The notes under the pieces are model-generated. The model was not told where the DNA came from. It ran no database searches and saw nothing but the letters and a program-made list of their open reading frames with translations. From Capsicum annuum (lineage: Eukaryota > Streptophyta > Magnoliopsida > Solanales > Solanaceae): DNA of 64,000 bases. Every line of letters begins with the position of its first letter. The first letter of the stretch is position 1. Positions 1-12,065 of the stretch are shown here, piece after piece. The translations under genes were made by a program, and so were the position numbers. The stretch lies in NCBI RefSeq assembly GCF_002878395.1, contig NC_061118.1:83838447-83902446 (forward strand), written 5' to 3'.

Positions 1-246
1 AACAAAAGTGGGGTCCTTCACAATATGGACATGGATCATCAAGATAAGATTTCCAACCACCAAACTCACATTCATCCCAAGATGCTATAGTAACAAGCAA
101 AAAAAATAAAAAATAAAAATCTATCTAACACAAGAAACAAAAGAAAATCACACACAAATATTTACAAGTTTGAATAAAAGAAAGTAAGCTAAAATTCCAA
201 ACCAACTCAATACACCAAATTGTTCCCCAGCAATGGCGCTATTTTT
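1..246 (-). mobile_element. Athila-like element A3: leader downstream of 5' LTR
   Basis: Reading on the minus strand, this is the untranslated leader that follows a primer-binding site at 224-241. No gag reading frame is visible before the window edge. The layout LTR, PBS, leader is the 5' end of a minus-strand LTR retrotransposon continuing to the left outside the window. Assignment to the Athila group rests on the tRNA-Asp-type PBS and the LTR end, which resembles those of A1 at 33001 and 43703. It could also be a solo 5' fragment. Confidence 0.6.
224..241 (-). other. Primer-binding site, tRNA-Asp type
   Basis: The plus-strand text TCCCCAGCAATGGCGCTA resembles the 3' end of plant tRNA-Asp with about three mismatches, so the minus strand holds the complement that would prime minus-strand DNA synthesis. 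The same PBS class occurs at 35051 and 47320. tRNA-Asp priming is typical of Athila-lineage elements. Confidence 0.65.
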
Positions 247-825
247 TATAACGCTCAACTTACACGTCAATTTAAGTACAAGGTGGTCATCATCAATATA
301 ATTACCCAACTTTGAGTAAGAGTCGAATCCACGAGGAACAATATGAGTGGCGATTAAAAAAGTTCAAAATTAAAGTTACTTGTTAAGTTCATGCCTAAGG
401 TACAAGTATTTTGGGGGATTTTGAATGTTTTCAAAAGTGTAAGACAATTCTTGGGCTTCTAAAGGACTAATTTGAGACTAATAATAATTAGAGTGTAATC
501 AATTAGGAATGGATCTTGGGATTATGTTTTCCCTTAAAACTTTTCCTCTCTACCGATCGCCTCCTCTTCACCGTGTTCGTAGCTCTCACAATCGTGGTAG
601 TCATATCGCGATCGCCCTATGGTTGACTTGTTGACTGGTCGCTATCGCAACCCTCAGGCTGCGATCTCGGTACATTTAACCTCTTTTTGACTTAAATAAC
701 TTTCTTATCTTCCTTTTTCAACTTTTCCTACACAAATGAGAATTAAGTAAGATATTAACAAAAAATTAATTGAAAAGCATGGTAATTTAGGTTTAAAAAG
801 TGCTAGAAAACCCTCAAACTGATGA
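247..825 (-). repeat. Partial LTR of Athila-like element A3
   Basis: The sequence starts next to the PBS with a degenerate TATAACGCTC, comparable to the TGATAATGCTC terminus of the A1 LTR, and contains the same kind of motif about an 'answerable' start sentence: a GTCGAATCC-type phrase about 60 bp in. Positions 550-670 hold several GCGATCGC-like words (CCGATCGCC, CGCGATCGCC, GCTATCGC, GCGATCTCGG), a family-specific short-repeat cluster of the sort seen in the A0, A1 and A2 LTRs. It ends abruptly where homology to the chromovirus LTR begins, at about 825. Confidence 0.6.
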
Positions 826-1273
826 CTTATCATTCCTGGATTGCGTAGGGATACAACATTCAAAGACAGTTAGCAGGGTGAACGCTTGCATGTAACTCGG
901 GGATAAGGATAACATAATGTTATGAGAAATAGTTTAAAATCATTCAAAGCCAGCACAGATAATCAAGTACATAAACTTATACAAACATATATATATATAT
1001 ATCATACGCTGGGATACAAACATAGGCTTAACATGCATTTACAAACTTTAGTCTGGATATGTAGCTCAACCGTTATATAATAGTACCCACGAGGTATATG
1101 GGCCCCAGCTCTCACCCCCTGGTCAAGCCCTAGTACGTGTAGCACCGCATGAACTGGAGAATAATCTTATATATATGCACATGAGGGACTCGAACCCTCA
1201 AGCATATACAAAGATGACTTAAGAATCTGATTATTTAATGATTTATGGGGGACTCAAATCTCCCTAATCATGA

Positions 1274-1311
<38 letters not shown>

Positions 1312-2590
1312 GGGGGCTCAAACCTCCCTGATCACTTTGACCCCTACGTCGGCAAATGCGGTTACCAGTATTGGTTACTCAGACCTCACTTGCATGACTT
1401 AGCTACACAACCCTTATTAAAGCCCAACTAAAACTAGTATCACACATTCCCATTCATCTAAACACATTTCACATTAAGGCATACAATGTTAGTATCGTCA
1501 CACCAACTACACTTGCAAGGTAACACATCATGCCAAAATAGTTTCCATTAACTTAGGGAGAACAACACCGTTTGTTCATTAAATCGTAGTATTGTATTTC
1601 AAATACTTCTTTATATCGTGCAATAGTTCAAGGCTAGTTAAATTTTACAAATTCCCATAGTTCCCATAACTAAAACCAATTTCACATTATGGGGTTGGGG
1701 TTATAACAACTTCAAAGCCATAAATTTGAGATAACCACAATTCCTAGTTCATTCACCATACCTATGCACTCATAAGTTCAAAATCATATTAAAAGCATGA
1801 AAATCATATATATAAACCATGAGAAACGCTATTCAATTCATAACATTCAAAACCACCAACCTCGATTTCAAAACCAAAATAATAATATTATGAACAATAC
1901 ATTAAATCACATGCTTTTGCAAAAGTAACAATAAGGGAAGAGTAACATGCCTGAAATAGTAAGATGTATGAAGAGAAACCACCCTTGAGAGTCCTAAATG
2001 ATCAAACTTTTGGAAACCCTAAGAGTTCTTAACCTTGAGGATTTTGGAGTATTTGAGGAGTTACTTAGATGTTTCTGAGAGATAATGACACTGTAGAAGA
2101 GGTTATAAGTCATGGGTTTCTATTTGGTCCAGAGGGGAAATTTCTAGAATGCCTTCAACTTAAAAGCTAAAAATTGTCGTCTTTGCTTAAGAGTCAACCC
2201 CTTGACTCGTAACCACACCAAAAAAATCATCCCCACAAGTCCTAACCAAGGCAATTCCACTAAGGCACCCTACACTATTATCTTTACGACTCTTGGCACT
2301 AATAGTAATGGGACCCTACGATTCGTATGGTCCAATCGTATTCAACATAGAACATAAACTGGGACATACACTGGACAACCTACGATTACACCTAATGACT
2401 AGTAACATCTCATTATGGCTCTTAGTGAGCCACTCGTACTTAGAGCAGAACCAAGCCTCAAACTTACTGTTTGGGTATGACTCATCCCAATGAGTCGTCA
2501 AGACATCCTATGACTAGGGGTCTAGTCATAACAAAGGTAGTGAGCCTAAAGATCAAGAAGTTTTCATGGTCTGAAATTTGGGGTATTTTA
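826..2590 (-). repeat. Left (3') LTR of Tekay-like chromovirus, truncated
   Basis: This stretch aligns along its whole length with 28520-30254, for example the GTGTTAGTATCGTCA/GTGTTGGTATCGTCA words, the AAACCATGAGAAAC word, and the end GGGGTATTTTA versus GGGGTGTTTCA. On the minus strand it is the 3' LTR, since gag-pol reads away from the right copy. The terminal CA has decayed to TA. The outer ~430 bp present in the right LTR (7647-7877 plus 28289-28520) are missing, and A3 sequence abuts the break, so no target duplication can be read on this side. Confidence 0.85.
1274..1311 (+). repeat. (AAT)n microsatellite
   Basis: About 12-13 uninterrupted AAT units lie inside the left chromovirus LTR. 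The matching place in the right LTR (near 28955) has only two or three interrupted units, so the array grew after insertion. Confidence 0.95.
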
Positions 2591-2769
2591 ATTCTCCCAC
2601 TTTTGGATCATTCTTCCTCTAATGATGGGAAAAAACAATCACTAGCAATATTTGACTCTATATTCCCTTACTCCTACCTTTAACAAACTCAGAAAATAAA
2701 GATACCAAGGAAATCAATCTTTCCTTTACCAAAGTCAGAAAACAAGAATGTTAAAAATAACGCATACCT
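2591..2769 (-). other. Chromovirus 3' non-coding end with polypurine tract
   Basis: On the minus strand this lies between the chromodomain and the 3' LTR. Next to the LTR, the minus strand reads a purine-rich AAAAGTGGGAGAA, a fair polypurine tract for plus-strand priming. No coding potential is visible. Confidence 0.55.
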
Positions 2770-3247
2770 TACGCACGATTATTCTGAGCGGAAAACAAAA
2801 ATGGGTACTTGGACTTCATGTCTGCTTCAGCTGCCTAAGTAGTCTTTTCAAAATTATGGTTCCACCATAGAACCTTTATCGAAGTTATGTCCTTCATACA
2901 CAACTGACAAACTTACAGATCCAAGACCTCAATTGGGACTTCCTTATAAGATAATGATTCTGAAATACCAATATCCTAGATAGGCACAATCCGCGATGGA
3001 TCACCCACACACTCTCTCAACATTAACACTTGGAACACCGGATGAATAAAGCTCAAACTATAAGGCAACTTCAATTCATACACAACATTACCAATCCTCT
3101 TCAAGACCAAGTATGGGCCAACATACTGGGGACTGATCTCCTCTTCTTCCTAAACCACATTACTCCCTTCATGGGAGATACCTTCAAGAACACCTAATCA
3201 CAAACCTCAAACTCTAACTCCCTACACCTCACATTCGTATTAGTCTT
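2770..3247 (-). pseudogene. pol: Integrase C-terminus and chromodomain, chromovirus
   Basis: Minus-strand translation, allowing for stops, gives a module with ISPQYVGPYLVLKRIGNVVY followed by a chromodomain ending in VLWWNHNFEKTT and EADMKSKYPFLF. That final EADM...YP-LF signature is characteristic of the Tekay/Del branch of plant chromoviruses, whose chromodomain is thought to steer integration to heterochromatin. Stops interrupt the frame several times (for example before VCQLCMKD). It is the 3' end of the pol polyprotein and is a decayed copy. Confidence 0.7.
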
Positions 3248-4250
3248 TTAGCTACTTTGCGCAGCTTTAAGTCTATCCCAAATCACCTTCACCTTCTCCA
3301 TCGCTTGCTGAACCAAATCCAAGCTAAATATTTCTGCCTCACCAGCCTCAAACCACCCAATAGGAGATCTACACCTCTTACCATACAATTCCTCAAATGG
3401 ATTCATCCCAATACTAGAGTGGTCGCTGTTATTATACATAAACTCTATGACAGACAAATGATTGACCCAACTACCATTATAGTCAATCACACAAGCCCAA
3501 AACATATCTTTTATTATCTAAATAGTCCTTTCCGCTTGCCAATCCTATTGCAAGTGGAAAGCAGTACTAAGGCTCACTTTAGTTCCCAAACATCTCTTAA
3601 ATAAATGCCAAATGTATGATAAGAAATGAGTACCATGATCTGACATGATAGAAACAGGCACCCCATGCAACTTCACAATCTCTTGGAGAAATAACTTCGC
3701 ATAATCTTCTATAGAATAATTATTCCTCACTAGAAGAAGTGAGCAGATTTAGTCATCCTATCCACAATGACTCAAATCAAATCAAACTAATTTTGAGACT
3801 GGGGAAGATAGGTACCGAAATCCATATTAATCACTTTCCACTTCCATACAGGTAACTCAATCTCTTGAGTCAACCCACTGGGTCTTATATGTTTAACCTT
3901 TACTTGTTGACACACAATGCATTTATCTATAAAACTGGTCAAATCTCTCTTCATATTATTCTACCAATAGATCTCCTTAAGATCATGATACATCTTTATA
4001 AAATTAGGATGAATGACATAACATGACTCATGAGCCTTAGCCAATATTCTCTCTCTCAACCAATCTACATTGGGAACATATAATCTACCTTAGTACCTCA
4101 AGATACCATCACCACCAATCTCAAAATCTATAACCTTTTGTAGACCCATAACTCTCTTAATCTTCATTAAGATAGGATATAGTACTTGCTTCTCCTTTAT
4201 TTCAGCAACAAGGGATGACTTTGCCACATCTTACAGAAACACATCACTAT
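3248..4250 (-). pseudogene. pol: Integrase core, chromovirus
   Basis: Fragments in order on the minus strand are the catalytic-core start near 3815 (MDFGTYLP, first Asp), the second Asp in SDHGTHF near 3640, and a downstream piece at 3248-3505 with NNSDHSSIGMNPFEELYGKRC, the usual integrase phrase before the C-terminal domain. Integrase would join the cDNA to host DNA. Stops and frame changes separate the pieces, and the invariant Arg or Lys after SD is His here. No functional protein is expected. Confidence 0.75.
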
Positions 4251-5050
4251 CCTCAATTTTAAGAGGCGAACTCCAAGGTTATCCAAATGATGATTATCTT
4301 TCACCAAATCCCGCTTATATTATCCACATGAGATAGACTCCCCATGGATAACCTGCTAAGAGCATCAACAAACATATTAGTTTTACCTGGGTGATAGTGG
4401 AGACTCATATCATAGTCTTTTAGCAACTCAACCCATCTTCTTTGTCTGAGATTCAACTCCTTCTAGATGAACACATATTAGAGACACTTTTGATAAAAAA
4501 AGATATCTACATGGACTCCATGCAAATAGTGACATCAGATCTTTAATATGAATACCGAAGCCACCAACTCCAAGTCATGAGACGGATAATTCTTTGCATG
4601 AATTTTCAATTGCATAGAAGCATAGGCCACCACCCTACTATGTTGCATCAACACAAAACAAAGCCCCACATGGGACACATCACAATAAACAACAAAACCA
4701 TCAGTACCTTAAAATAAAGTCAAATTAGAGCTGAAGTCAACTTATCTTTCAACTTATAAAAACAACCCTCACAAGTGTCAGACTACAAAAAGTTTTCCTT
4801 CTTCTGGGTCAACTTAGTCAGCAGAAAGCTATAGATGAGAAACTCTCCACAAATATCCTATAATAATTGTCTAAACCCAAGAAGCTTCGAATATCAACTG
4901 GAGTCATAGGCCTAGGCCACGTCTTAACCACTGTAACTTTATACGGATCCAACATGATTCCTTCAGTAGAATTGACATGACCCAAAAAAGTAATAGCCTT
5001 CAACCAGAATTTAAACTTCAAAAACATAGCATACAATTGATGATCTTTCA
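4251..5050 (-). pseudogene. pol: RNase H region, chromovirus
   Basis: The upstream part (4818-5051) reads FLGHVNSTEGIMLDPYKV and MTPVDIRSFLGLDNYYRIFV, the connection between RT and RNase H in Ty3/gypsy pol. The RNase H itself, down to about 4350, is visible only as short broken pieces on the minus strand. The enzyme would remove the RNA strand during reverse transcription. Order and spacing agree with the neighbouring RT and integrase. Confidence 0.65.
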
Positions 5051-5689
5051 ATGTTTACAACACAATACAGAGGTTATTAGCAAGATTCACCTTGCATTTT
5101 GAATACACAAGAATATTATCTATAAATACGATGATGAATAAATTAAGAAACTCGCAGAAAACTCTATTCATCAAGTCCATGAATGTCGTCGGGGTATTGT
5201 CCTAACCATAAGACATGACTAAAAACTCATAATGACTATACCGCATTGGAAGGCCAGTCTTAGAGAATCCACTTCCTCAATCTTTAGTTGATAATAATCG
5301 GACCTAAGATCAATCTTAGAGAAATATCTAGCACCCTGAATCTGGTCAAATAAATCATCAAACCGAGGAAGAGATACTTATTCTTCACCATAACCTTATT
5401 CAACTTATGATAATTGATGCACATTCAAAGGAAACCATCTTTCTTATGTACGAACAAAATAGGAGCACCCCATGAAGACACACTGGGATGGATAAAACCC
5501 TTGTCAAGAAGGCCTTTCAACTTCTCTTTAAGCTCCTTCAACTCAGCTAGAGCCATTATATAATGGGGTATAGAGATAGGATACATGTCCATAACAAGGT
5601 AATTCCCAAAATATATCTTCCAATCAGGAAAAAACTTAAGAAATTCATTAACTAGGGGAAAGGATGTCAATAAAGGACCCTCAAAGTTA
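5051..5689 (-). pseudogene. pol: Reverse transcriptase, chromovirus
   Basis: The amino end has IPHYIMALAELKELKEKLKG, GFIHPSVSSWGAPILFVHKK and then a stop after KKDGFL. The frame continues with MCINYHKLNKV and [11 protein letters not shown]. The catalytic box near 5120 reads FIDNILVYSK, where this family has Tyr/Phe-x-Asp-Asp: the second catalytic Asp is Asn, so the copy could not polymerise even without its stops. Further frame breaks lie at about 5200-5280. Confidence 0.85.
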
Positions 5690-6120
5690 GAATTTTTAAC
5701 CCAAACCAAATGATAAAGACTTCCCTTGGAAATCAACTTTCGAGCTCTAAGATATGGTATGAATCTTCCCTTAGGAGCTAGAGAACCCCCTTCGCACCTA
5801 ATGACCGGCTCATTAGGGGATTTTAACATGACCTTACGGGTCTGACAATCTAAGAAGGCATAGCATGAATGCAATCAATCCATCCCCAATATGATATTAA
5901 AATCAATCATGTCTAACTCCATCATATCTGCCAGAGTTTCTTTATGACCAACAGATACCACACAACCCTTATAGACTCTTGTAGCAAACACAGAGTCACC
6001 CACTAGGGTAGAAATAGAAAAGGGATCGGGGATACACTCAAGACTAAAACCAAAATGCACAGCCATAAATAGGGTCACATAAGAAAGAGTAGACCCCATA
6101 TCAAGCAGGCAATATACATC
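5690..6120 (-). pseudogene. pol: Aspartic protease and linker, chromovirus
   Basis: The protease starts with LLDMGSTLSYVTLFMAVHFG; DMGS occupies the active-site place of D-S/T-G. The body ends in MIDFNIILGMD, the usual second half of the fold, and the linker has EGGSLAPKGRFIPYLRARKL before RT. The enzyme would cleave the Gag-Pol polyprotein. The frame shows single stops, one between the two long open segments at about 5875. Length and order agree with Tekay-type elements. Confidence 0.8.
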
Positions 6121-7229
6121 ACAAGAAAAGAGTCATAAAATACCAATGACAACGTCGAGATATGCCTTAGAGTCTTGGCAGGTAGTAAGAGAATACAAGA
6201 AATTTTGGTCAGGGTTGGTATTAGAAGCAGAAGTAGGACCCTTTGGTGTACGAGCTGATAAAATGGCAACAAGAATCTTATTTGACCTCAAAGCAACCTT
6301 AGGTGGATAATTCCTCTGTGAGTAACCACTCTGACCACATTTGAAATGCTTGTTCCTCTCTTTTTCACAATACCCATGGTGCACCTTCCAGTAAAATCTA
6401 TATAGAGGATATTATGGAGCAGACTAAGCCCCACCAGGCTAAGATTACGCACTCTATTACTTAAAAACACTATTATGATGAGAATGATGATCGCCCAATG
6501 ACTTCGGATAAGGAGAGCTAGCCGTAGAGTAGGAAACAGAACTCCCTTATTTTTTCTTAGACCACTTTCCACCATCTCTACCACTTTGCTGCTGACCTCC
6601 ACCCTGATTAGAAAATCTAAACTTCTTATTCTGGTTTTCCCTTATCTTTGCCTGCTTCTTCTTTTCTTCCTCAACTTGGAGATGTCCATATCCTTGTTCA
6701 ACAAGGTATCCTTAATATCCAAAATCAAATCATGGGACAATCTAGAAGCAAACGTTCTCATTCTAGCCCTTATGCTAGACACTAACTAAAGAGCATACCG
6801 GTTGAACTGATAGAATTTCAAGGAATACTCTCTGATTGTCATTCTTTCTTACTTTAGACTAACAAACTCTTTTGTTTTTACCTCCCTTAACTCCTGAGGA
6901 AAGAAGTGGTCAAAAAGAGTACTAGAGAAATCACCCTACAGTTTAGATTTGGCATCATCTCCCATAGACTCCTTCCATTCTTCATACCATTGGTATGCTA
7001 CATTTTTTAATGAATAGGAAGTAAATTCTAAACCCTCCACATTAGTAATATGCATAACACAAAAGATCTTCTCTATCTCATTAATAAAACCTTGAGGATC
7101 CTCCTCAACCATAACACTGGTGAACACAGAAGGGCTTAACCTCATAAACTGTCCAACCCTTATGGCCTCAGAAAATAGAGTAATAAAAACTATGCACTCA
7201 TACTGAAAATCTAAAAACTCATCCAACAT
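6121..7229 (-). pseudogene. gag: gag, chromovirus
   Basis: Gag forms the particle and binds the genomic RNA. The first open part (6936-7229) has GQFMRLSPSVFTSVMVEEDPQ, VEGLEFTSYSLKNVAYQWY and EEWKES, the capsid region of Tekay-like Gag. After frame breaks come MRTFASRLSHDLILDIKD and a basic, Gln-rich stretch. The zinc knuckle near 6340 reads HFKCGQSGYSQRNYP, with Cys and His positions of CX2CX4HX4C replaced, so nucleic-acid binding is lost. The true start could be the Met at 7229 or one further upstream. Confidence 0.75.
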
Positions 7230-7627
7230 ATGAATAGACTAAAAAATTTCCATGTGACACATAAATTTGAGGAGCTCAAAAAGAAATAGAGGGGACCGAC
7301 GAAACTCCAGGAAGGCCATTAGGAATTGGACCCCTAGATCAGGTCAGTACTCCATAAGTAGGGTGTGTCCCGTCAGCATTGTCCTCAAGTAGGACAGAGG
7401 AGTTCACATGAGCTTCAGATCATCTATGAGGCATGATCTGAAAAATTGAACAAATGGGAATTAAAGAGACTCAAGAACTTAGACTCTATTACTTTAAATA
7501 GAATGATAAGAAAGAGAAATATTCCAAAATTTCTCGTAGCCACTCCCTTATAAGTGTGGTGCACTACACACCCATAAAAGAGACTTTACTCGACACAGCT
7601 TTGTCAGACACCTAATGACATAAGACC

Positions 7628-7642
7628 TAGGCTCTGATACCT
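7628..7642 (-). other. Primer-binding site, tRNA-Met type
   Basis: The minus strand reads GGTATCAGAGCCTAGG beside the LTR at 7647, the standard complement of initiator tRNA-Met used by chromoviruses. Only the first base differs. It fixes the orientation of the element: the LTR on the right is the 5' LTR. Confidence 0.85.
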
Positions 7643-7646
7643 CCTA

Positions 7647-7877
7647 TGTCATGACCCAAACCAGGGCCTGGCCATGATGGGTATCTCAAGTCCCACGTGG
7701 TCTAGAGATCACCCCCTATACCTACCCAAAACAAGTACACCACACCCTAAAGTAGGCTGAACTTCAAATATATAACAAGATAAGAGAATATTCATTTAAA
7801 GATATTAATATAAGTCTACATCTAAAACCAACTGATACCAGTATCAATGCCAATACCAATACTGATATTGACACCAC
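7647..7877 (-). repeat. Right (5') LTR of chromovirus, part 1
   Basis: Begins TGTCATGACCCAAACC next to the PBS. TGTCAYGACCC is the usual terminus of this LTR group in Solanaceae. The LTR is interrupted at 7877 by the Ogre-like element and resumes at 28289. Confidence 0.85.
7873..7877 (+). repeat. Target-site duplication, left copy
   Basis: ACCAC immediately precedes the TG terminus at 7878 and is repeated exactly at 28284-28288. Confidence 0.95.
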
Positions 7878-10800
7878 TGTTGGCACCTAATTTTTACCCT
7901 CCACAACTACGTTTAATCTCGAGTTTCTTCAATTTTCAAATAAAATTGCAACAATTATTTTTTCCAAATAAATGCATTTTAAAATATGTATTAAGGCTAA
8001 ATTTGTTATTTAAGTGATAATTATATATTTTTGTATTTACATATACGAGATTGTATAAATAATGTCATTTAAATAAATATTTTTATCAATATTGTATTTT
8101 AATTAGGCATTACTTTTGAAACTAAATTTAAATGATTAAGATCTTGATTTAAATATGATCTACTCTGAAAATAATTTATTTGGATAAATACTTGTTTAAT
8201 TCTATTAAATCAAGAAGTTTGGGATTAAACGGTTGATAATTCGCATATGATCTTGTTTTAATTTAGCCAATTTATTGAATTGGGACATAATTGAAATTAA
8301 TTAGGCCACAATTGCAAGGTAATTGACTAACTAATTCTCAATTGGCCAAGATTGGATGAAATGGGTCAAATCTCTTGTCAGGTTGGCTATTTTGTAAAGT
8401 AATAATTCCAGTCCTAATTTATTCTAACCTACCCAGGCCCAATACTAAGTCACCAGCCCTTGTTCTTTTTTTTTTCAACAAATCTTAACCCAGCTCACTT
8501 CCTAAACACGCTTAGCCCAATTTCTCCCTTTAGCTTAATTAATCCAATATCTCACCCCAACAATTTTAGCCCAAGATAATAACAATATACAAAAAAGCTC
8601 CAGCCCACCTTCCAAACATCATGACCTAGCCTGATCCTCTTAATCTCTTCTCCTAACCTAGCAAACAACAGCAAACACACTTATGGCTTCCAAATCGCAA
8701 ACAGTCGAACCCAGCTCCCCTAAAATCGACCTAGCACTCAACCAATATCAGCAAAGATGTAACCCGATTTGCACAACCAATAACCTGTAACCAACCCATT
8801 TGTATCCTTCTTCACGTGCCTCATGCAATAGTACAATAAGGAAGAACCTCAAAGCTTCTAGAAAAATAGCCTAGGTATCATCTCCAACGGTTCAATTCTA
8901 TAAATTTTGGGATAACTCATACGGATTCATACATATTTGGTAAATTTTGATTGGTTCTTAGGTACATTTTTGTCTTCCCCATATTTGATTGGTCCACTGG
9001 TTTCAGATTTGTGGAAGAAAATCCAAATTGGTTATGATCCAAGGGTCCTAAGGGTTTTGAATTTAAAATTCCCCCTGAAAAAATCCCTAAGATACCCCCC
9101 AATTTTCGTCTTCTATATAAGAACGGATTAGGTCACAGCTTTACGGGTGGATTTTTGAGGCTCTGGCTTGGGGGGTATTTTTTGAGAACTAGGATTCAAA
9201 AATCGTGGGTTGGAAATTCTGAGGAGGTCTTTCTCTTCTTTTAGAGGTTAGGCTCGAAAACTAGAGAGATTGAAAAATTTATGAAAATCAGAGGTTGGAA
9301 AATTGAGAAGCAGAAAGAGGGGGGTTCGAAATTTTTCAAGGAAGTTAGGTGGGAGAAAATTTCTTTTAGGTCAATAAGAAAGGGTTTTGGGAAAAAGCTA
9401 TTTGGTTTTTAGGAAAATAGTAGTTTTTGTTCGACAAAGATCTAAGAAAGGTAGTCGTCTAGTCGAGGTTTTCGCATCGATACTAATTTTCTCAGTGGTG
9501 GTGATGTCCAAAGGAGCTCAAAGTTTCGTTTTGCTGGTCCTGAATAGGTAACATTCTATTTTCACTTAGTTTCTATTGTATTCTGCTTCATCTCTTCATT
9601 CTGTAGTCGTAAGTGTTATTCCAAAAATATTGTATGCCATTCATCGCTGTAGAGGTCCTAGAGACCATAGGATTGTTGTTTCATTAAAAGACTATGATTG
9701 GTTGTACTGTTACATTAGGATAAATTTATGTGTTGATTGTATGATATATGGTTTTCGTCGTCTTTAGTTTGACTTCATGATTTGCCATCTATTCAAAACA
9801 TTGTTGATTGACTTAATGCTATCATTTTTGTGCTCATTTTTGTACTACTTGTGGCGCAATAACTGGATTTCGAATTAAAGTTTGGGCTTTGATTGTGTTC
9901 AATAATTCTAGCCATGTGTTGTTCTGTGTGTAGTTGTTATTTAAAGGTATTTCAACTGTTGTTATTACCGGATGATGTCATAATTATCGAGCTGGCACGT
10001 TGCTAGTAGAGTTACCTCTCGAAGAGCCTTTGGCTTCTCATATACCAAAAGGACAATGAGTAAGGTCCAAAATATGCTAGGAAGCCCAAAGATTCCTTGA
10101 CGACTATTTTGTTTGAGTCTGCTGGAACGAGGAGGAGGGTTGAAACAATCTATCGTTATGCTCGTTGTTACTATTTATCGTTATCATAACTGTTCATCCA
10201 TAATATCGTTAGTAGGACTTCCTCTTGAGTTCTTTGGCTTCTCAAAGGACGAAGAACAATGAGGATAAGTCTGCTAAAGAACAGAAAATCCTGTGATTCC
10301 TCAGTGATCATCTCGGCTATCAAAAGCTTATCTTTTGGGTCTGTCGAAGAGAGAGTGAGGATGAGGATAGTAGGTCATATTATTGTGACTTTCATTTGGT
10401 CTCAAAACCCAAAATTAGATTTCCACTCTTTCTTTAGGATCATCTTCAGTATGAAAACACATTAGAAGGATATATATAGTCGTGTTCTAGGATACTGGAC
10501 ATTTGAGTATGTTTGTTCAGAGAAGTTAACTTAATTTTATTGTCGTAGCACTGTCTATGGTCTATACTCAGGTTAAGGATTCCCCGAGAATCTTTATCGA
10601 GCTACAATGTTAAGAGTAAGGATTCAATGAGGGGATGAAGTCCTTTGAATTTCCTTAAAATAGTCTATCTATGGTTATGAATTTTTTTTACTATTATTTT
10701 CCAGTGGCTTTTAAAACAAATTAATAGCTGGGTACTATTTTGCTTTTGTATGTCCCTCTTTCCATTTCTGTGGATCATTTCAAAGTTCAATTCTTTGCAT

Positions 10801-12065
10801 CACATGTTGGAAATCACGTTATGACTACTGTTAAAATGATTCCAATAAGTAACGATTAGCGTGCATATTGATAAGAATTTGGGTGCTTTAGAAAATTTGC
10901 TTCTTATTCAGTTTCTGCTAAAGTCTTGCTTCCTCTTCTCAATTTCATTTTTTTTAACAACTTGTAGTTTTGTTTCATAAAAGAATAGTCATGACCAATC
11001 TGTGTTAATGTGGGTTCTTCGATAAGACACTGTTTGCGACCAAGTCATTCTTTTTTTAAGACATAGTTCAGCCTGCAGATTTACCAAAATAGCAAAATAA
11101 GATTAGTCCAATGCTTATTCATATGTGATATAACCGAGTTCCACATCAATTCCATGCATTTTTTTTACCTTGTCGTACAGATCCTAGCCCACTCTATATG
11201 CGTATTTACTCATTTTTAAACTTTTCGAATTACGTTGTTTAGAATGATTCTAATTCTTGTCTTTCTTTCTTTACATGTGAATCTATTTTGGAGTCCGCAA
11301 TGGACTCCCTCCCATCGCATTCTTAAGTGAGCCAATGAGGTACATATCCTCAATGTTTAAATCCAAAAGTGATCCCATGGCGTAAATACGAGGAATTAGA
11401 AGAAGAAAGGCGAGTTAAAGACCCACATTTGAAGCGGATAAGAGACTCCAAAGTCTTGTTTGTTGTTTAATTTGTTTAAGTATTATTGTCTTTATTTTAT
11501 TTTTCTTATTTATTTATTCATCATTCATTTGGACCACAAAGCCAAAGTTGTATTTAATACAGGTGGAGCAAGATTCGTGCCAAAGGCTTGAAAACTAGAT
11601 TAGGACAGGTGAAATGGGTTGAAATCCCAATTAGACTAGGACAGGTTTTGTTGATTTGGGCCGAATGGCCTAAATCCTTTACTTTCTTCTCCCTTCCCCT
11701 TTTATGTGTTTATTTGTTTATTAGTTTTGCTTAGACTTAGTTAAAATCCCTACTAAGTCGCCTAAATCTATTTTACACGTCTTTTTTTTGAAAAATAAAT
11801 AAATCAAATCACTATTTCAACAAATTAATCTTTTCAAAGTTAATCAAAAGACGATTTTCAAACAGTCCGGATAACCGCAAGTTAGTAAACGTTTTAGGTG
11901 CCTAACACCTTCCTAAAATGTTAATAGGAACCGCTTATCTAGAATCTCTAACTTAAAATGATTTTCCTATTTTGAATCTTTTGAAGTAACTTTTATAAAG
12001 GTTTCTTAATTCCTTTTCAAAATTAAGCGGCGACTCTCTTCAAAAGTCAAAATTTCCGCAAAACA
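7878..12065 (+). repeat. 5' LTR of Ogre-like element
   Basis: Runs from TGTTGGCACC to TCCGCAAAACA, four bases before the PBS, and aligns with 24176-28283. A TATA box at 9114 splits it into about 1.2 kb of U3 and 2.9 kb of R/U5, an unusually long transcribed leader. Positions 9543-9914 are identical to the 3' LTR. A short frame at 9576-9767 (63 codons) is identical in both LTRs but has no ATG-based gene context and is probably not a protein. Confidence 0.95.
9114..9121 (+). promoter_or_regulatory. TATA box of Ogre-like 5' LTR
   Basis: TATATAAG after a pyrimidine-rich stretch and before GAACGGATTAGG. The surrounding text is kept in the 3' LTR at 25411-25418, so it is the likely LTR promoter, with transcription starting about 30 bp downstream. 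Confidence 0.7.

Noticed and set aside
3257..3604. 115-codon plus-strand frame
   Set aside because: Shadow of the minus-strand integrase of the chromovirus.
9576..9767. 63-codon frame identical in both Ogre-like LTRs (also 25875-26066)
   Set aside because: Identity follows from the identical LTR tract; no ATG at its start, no domain, and long LTR leaders contain chance frames.
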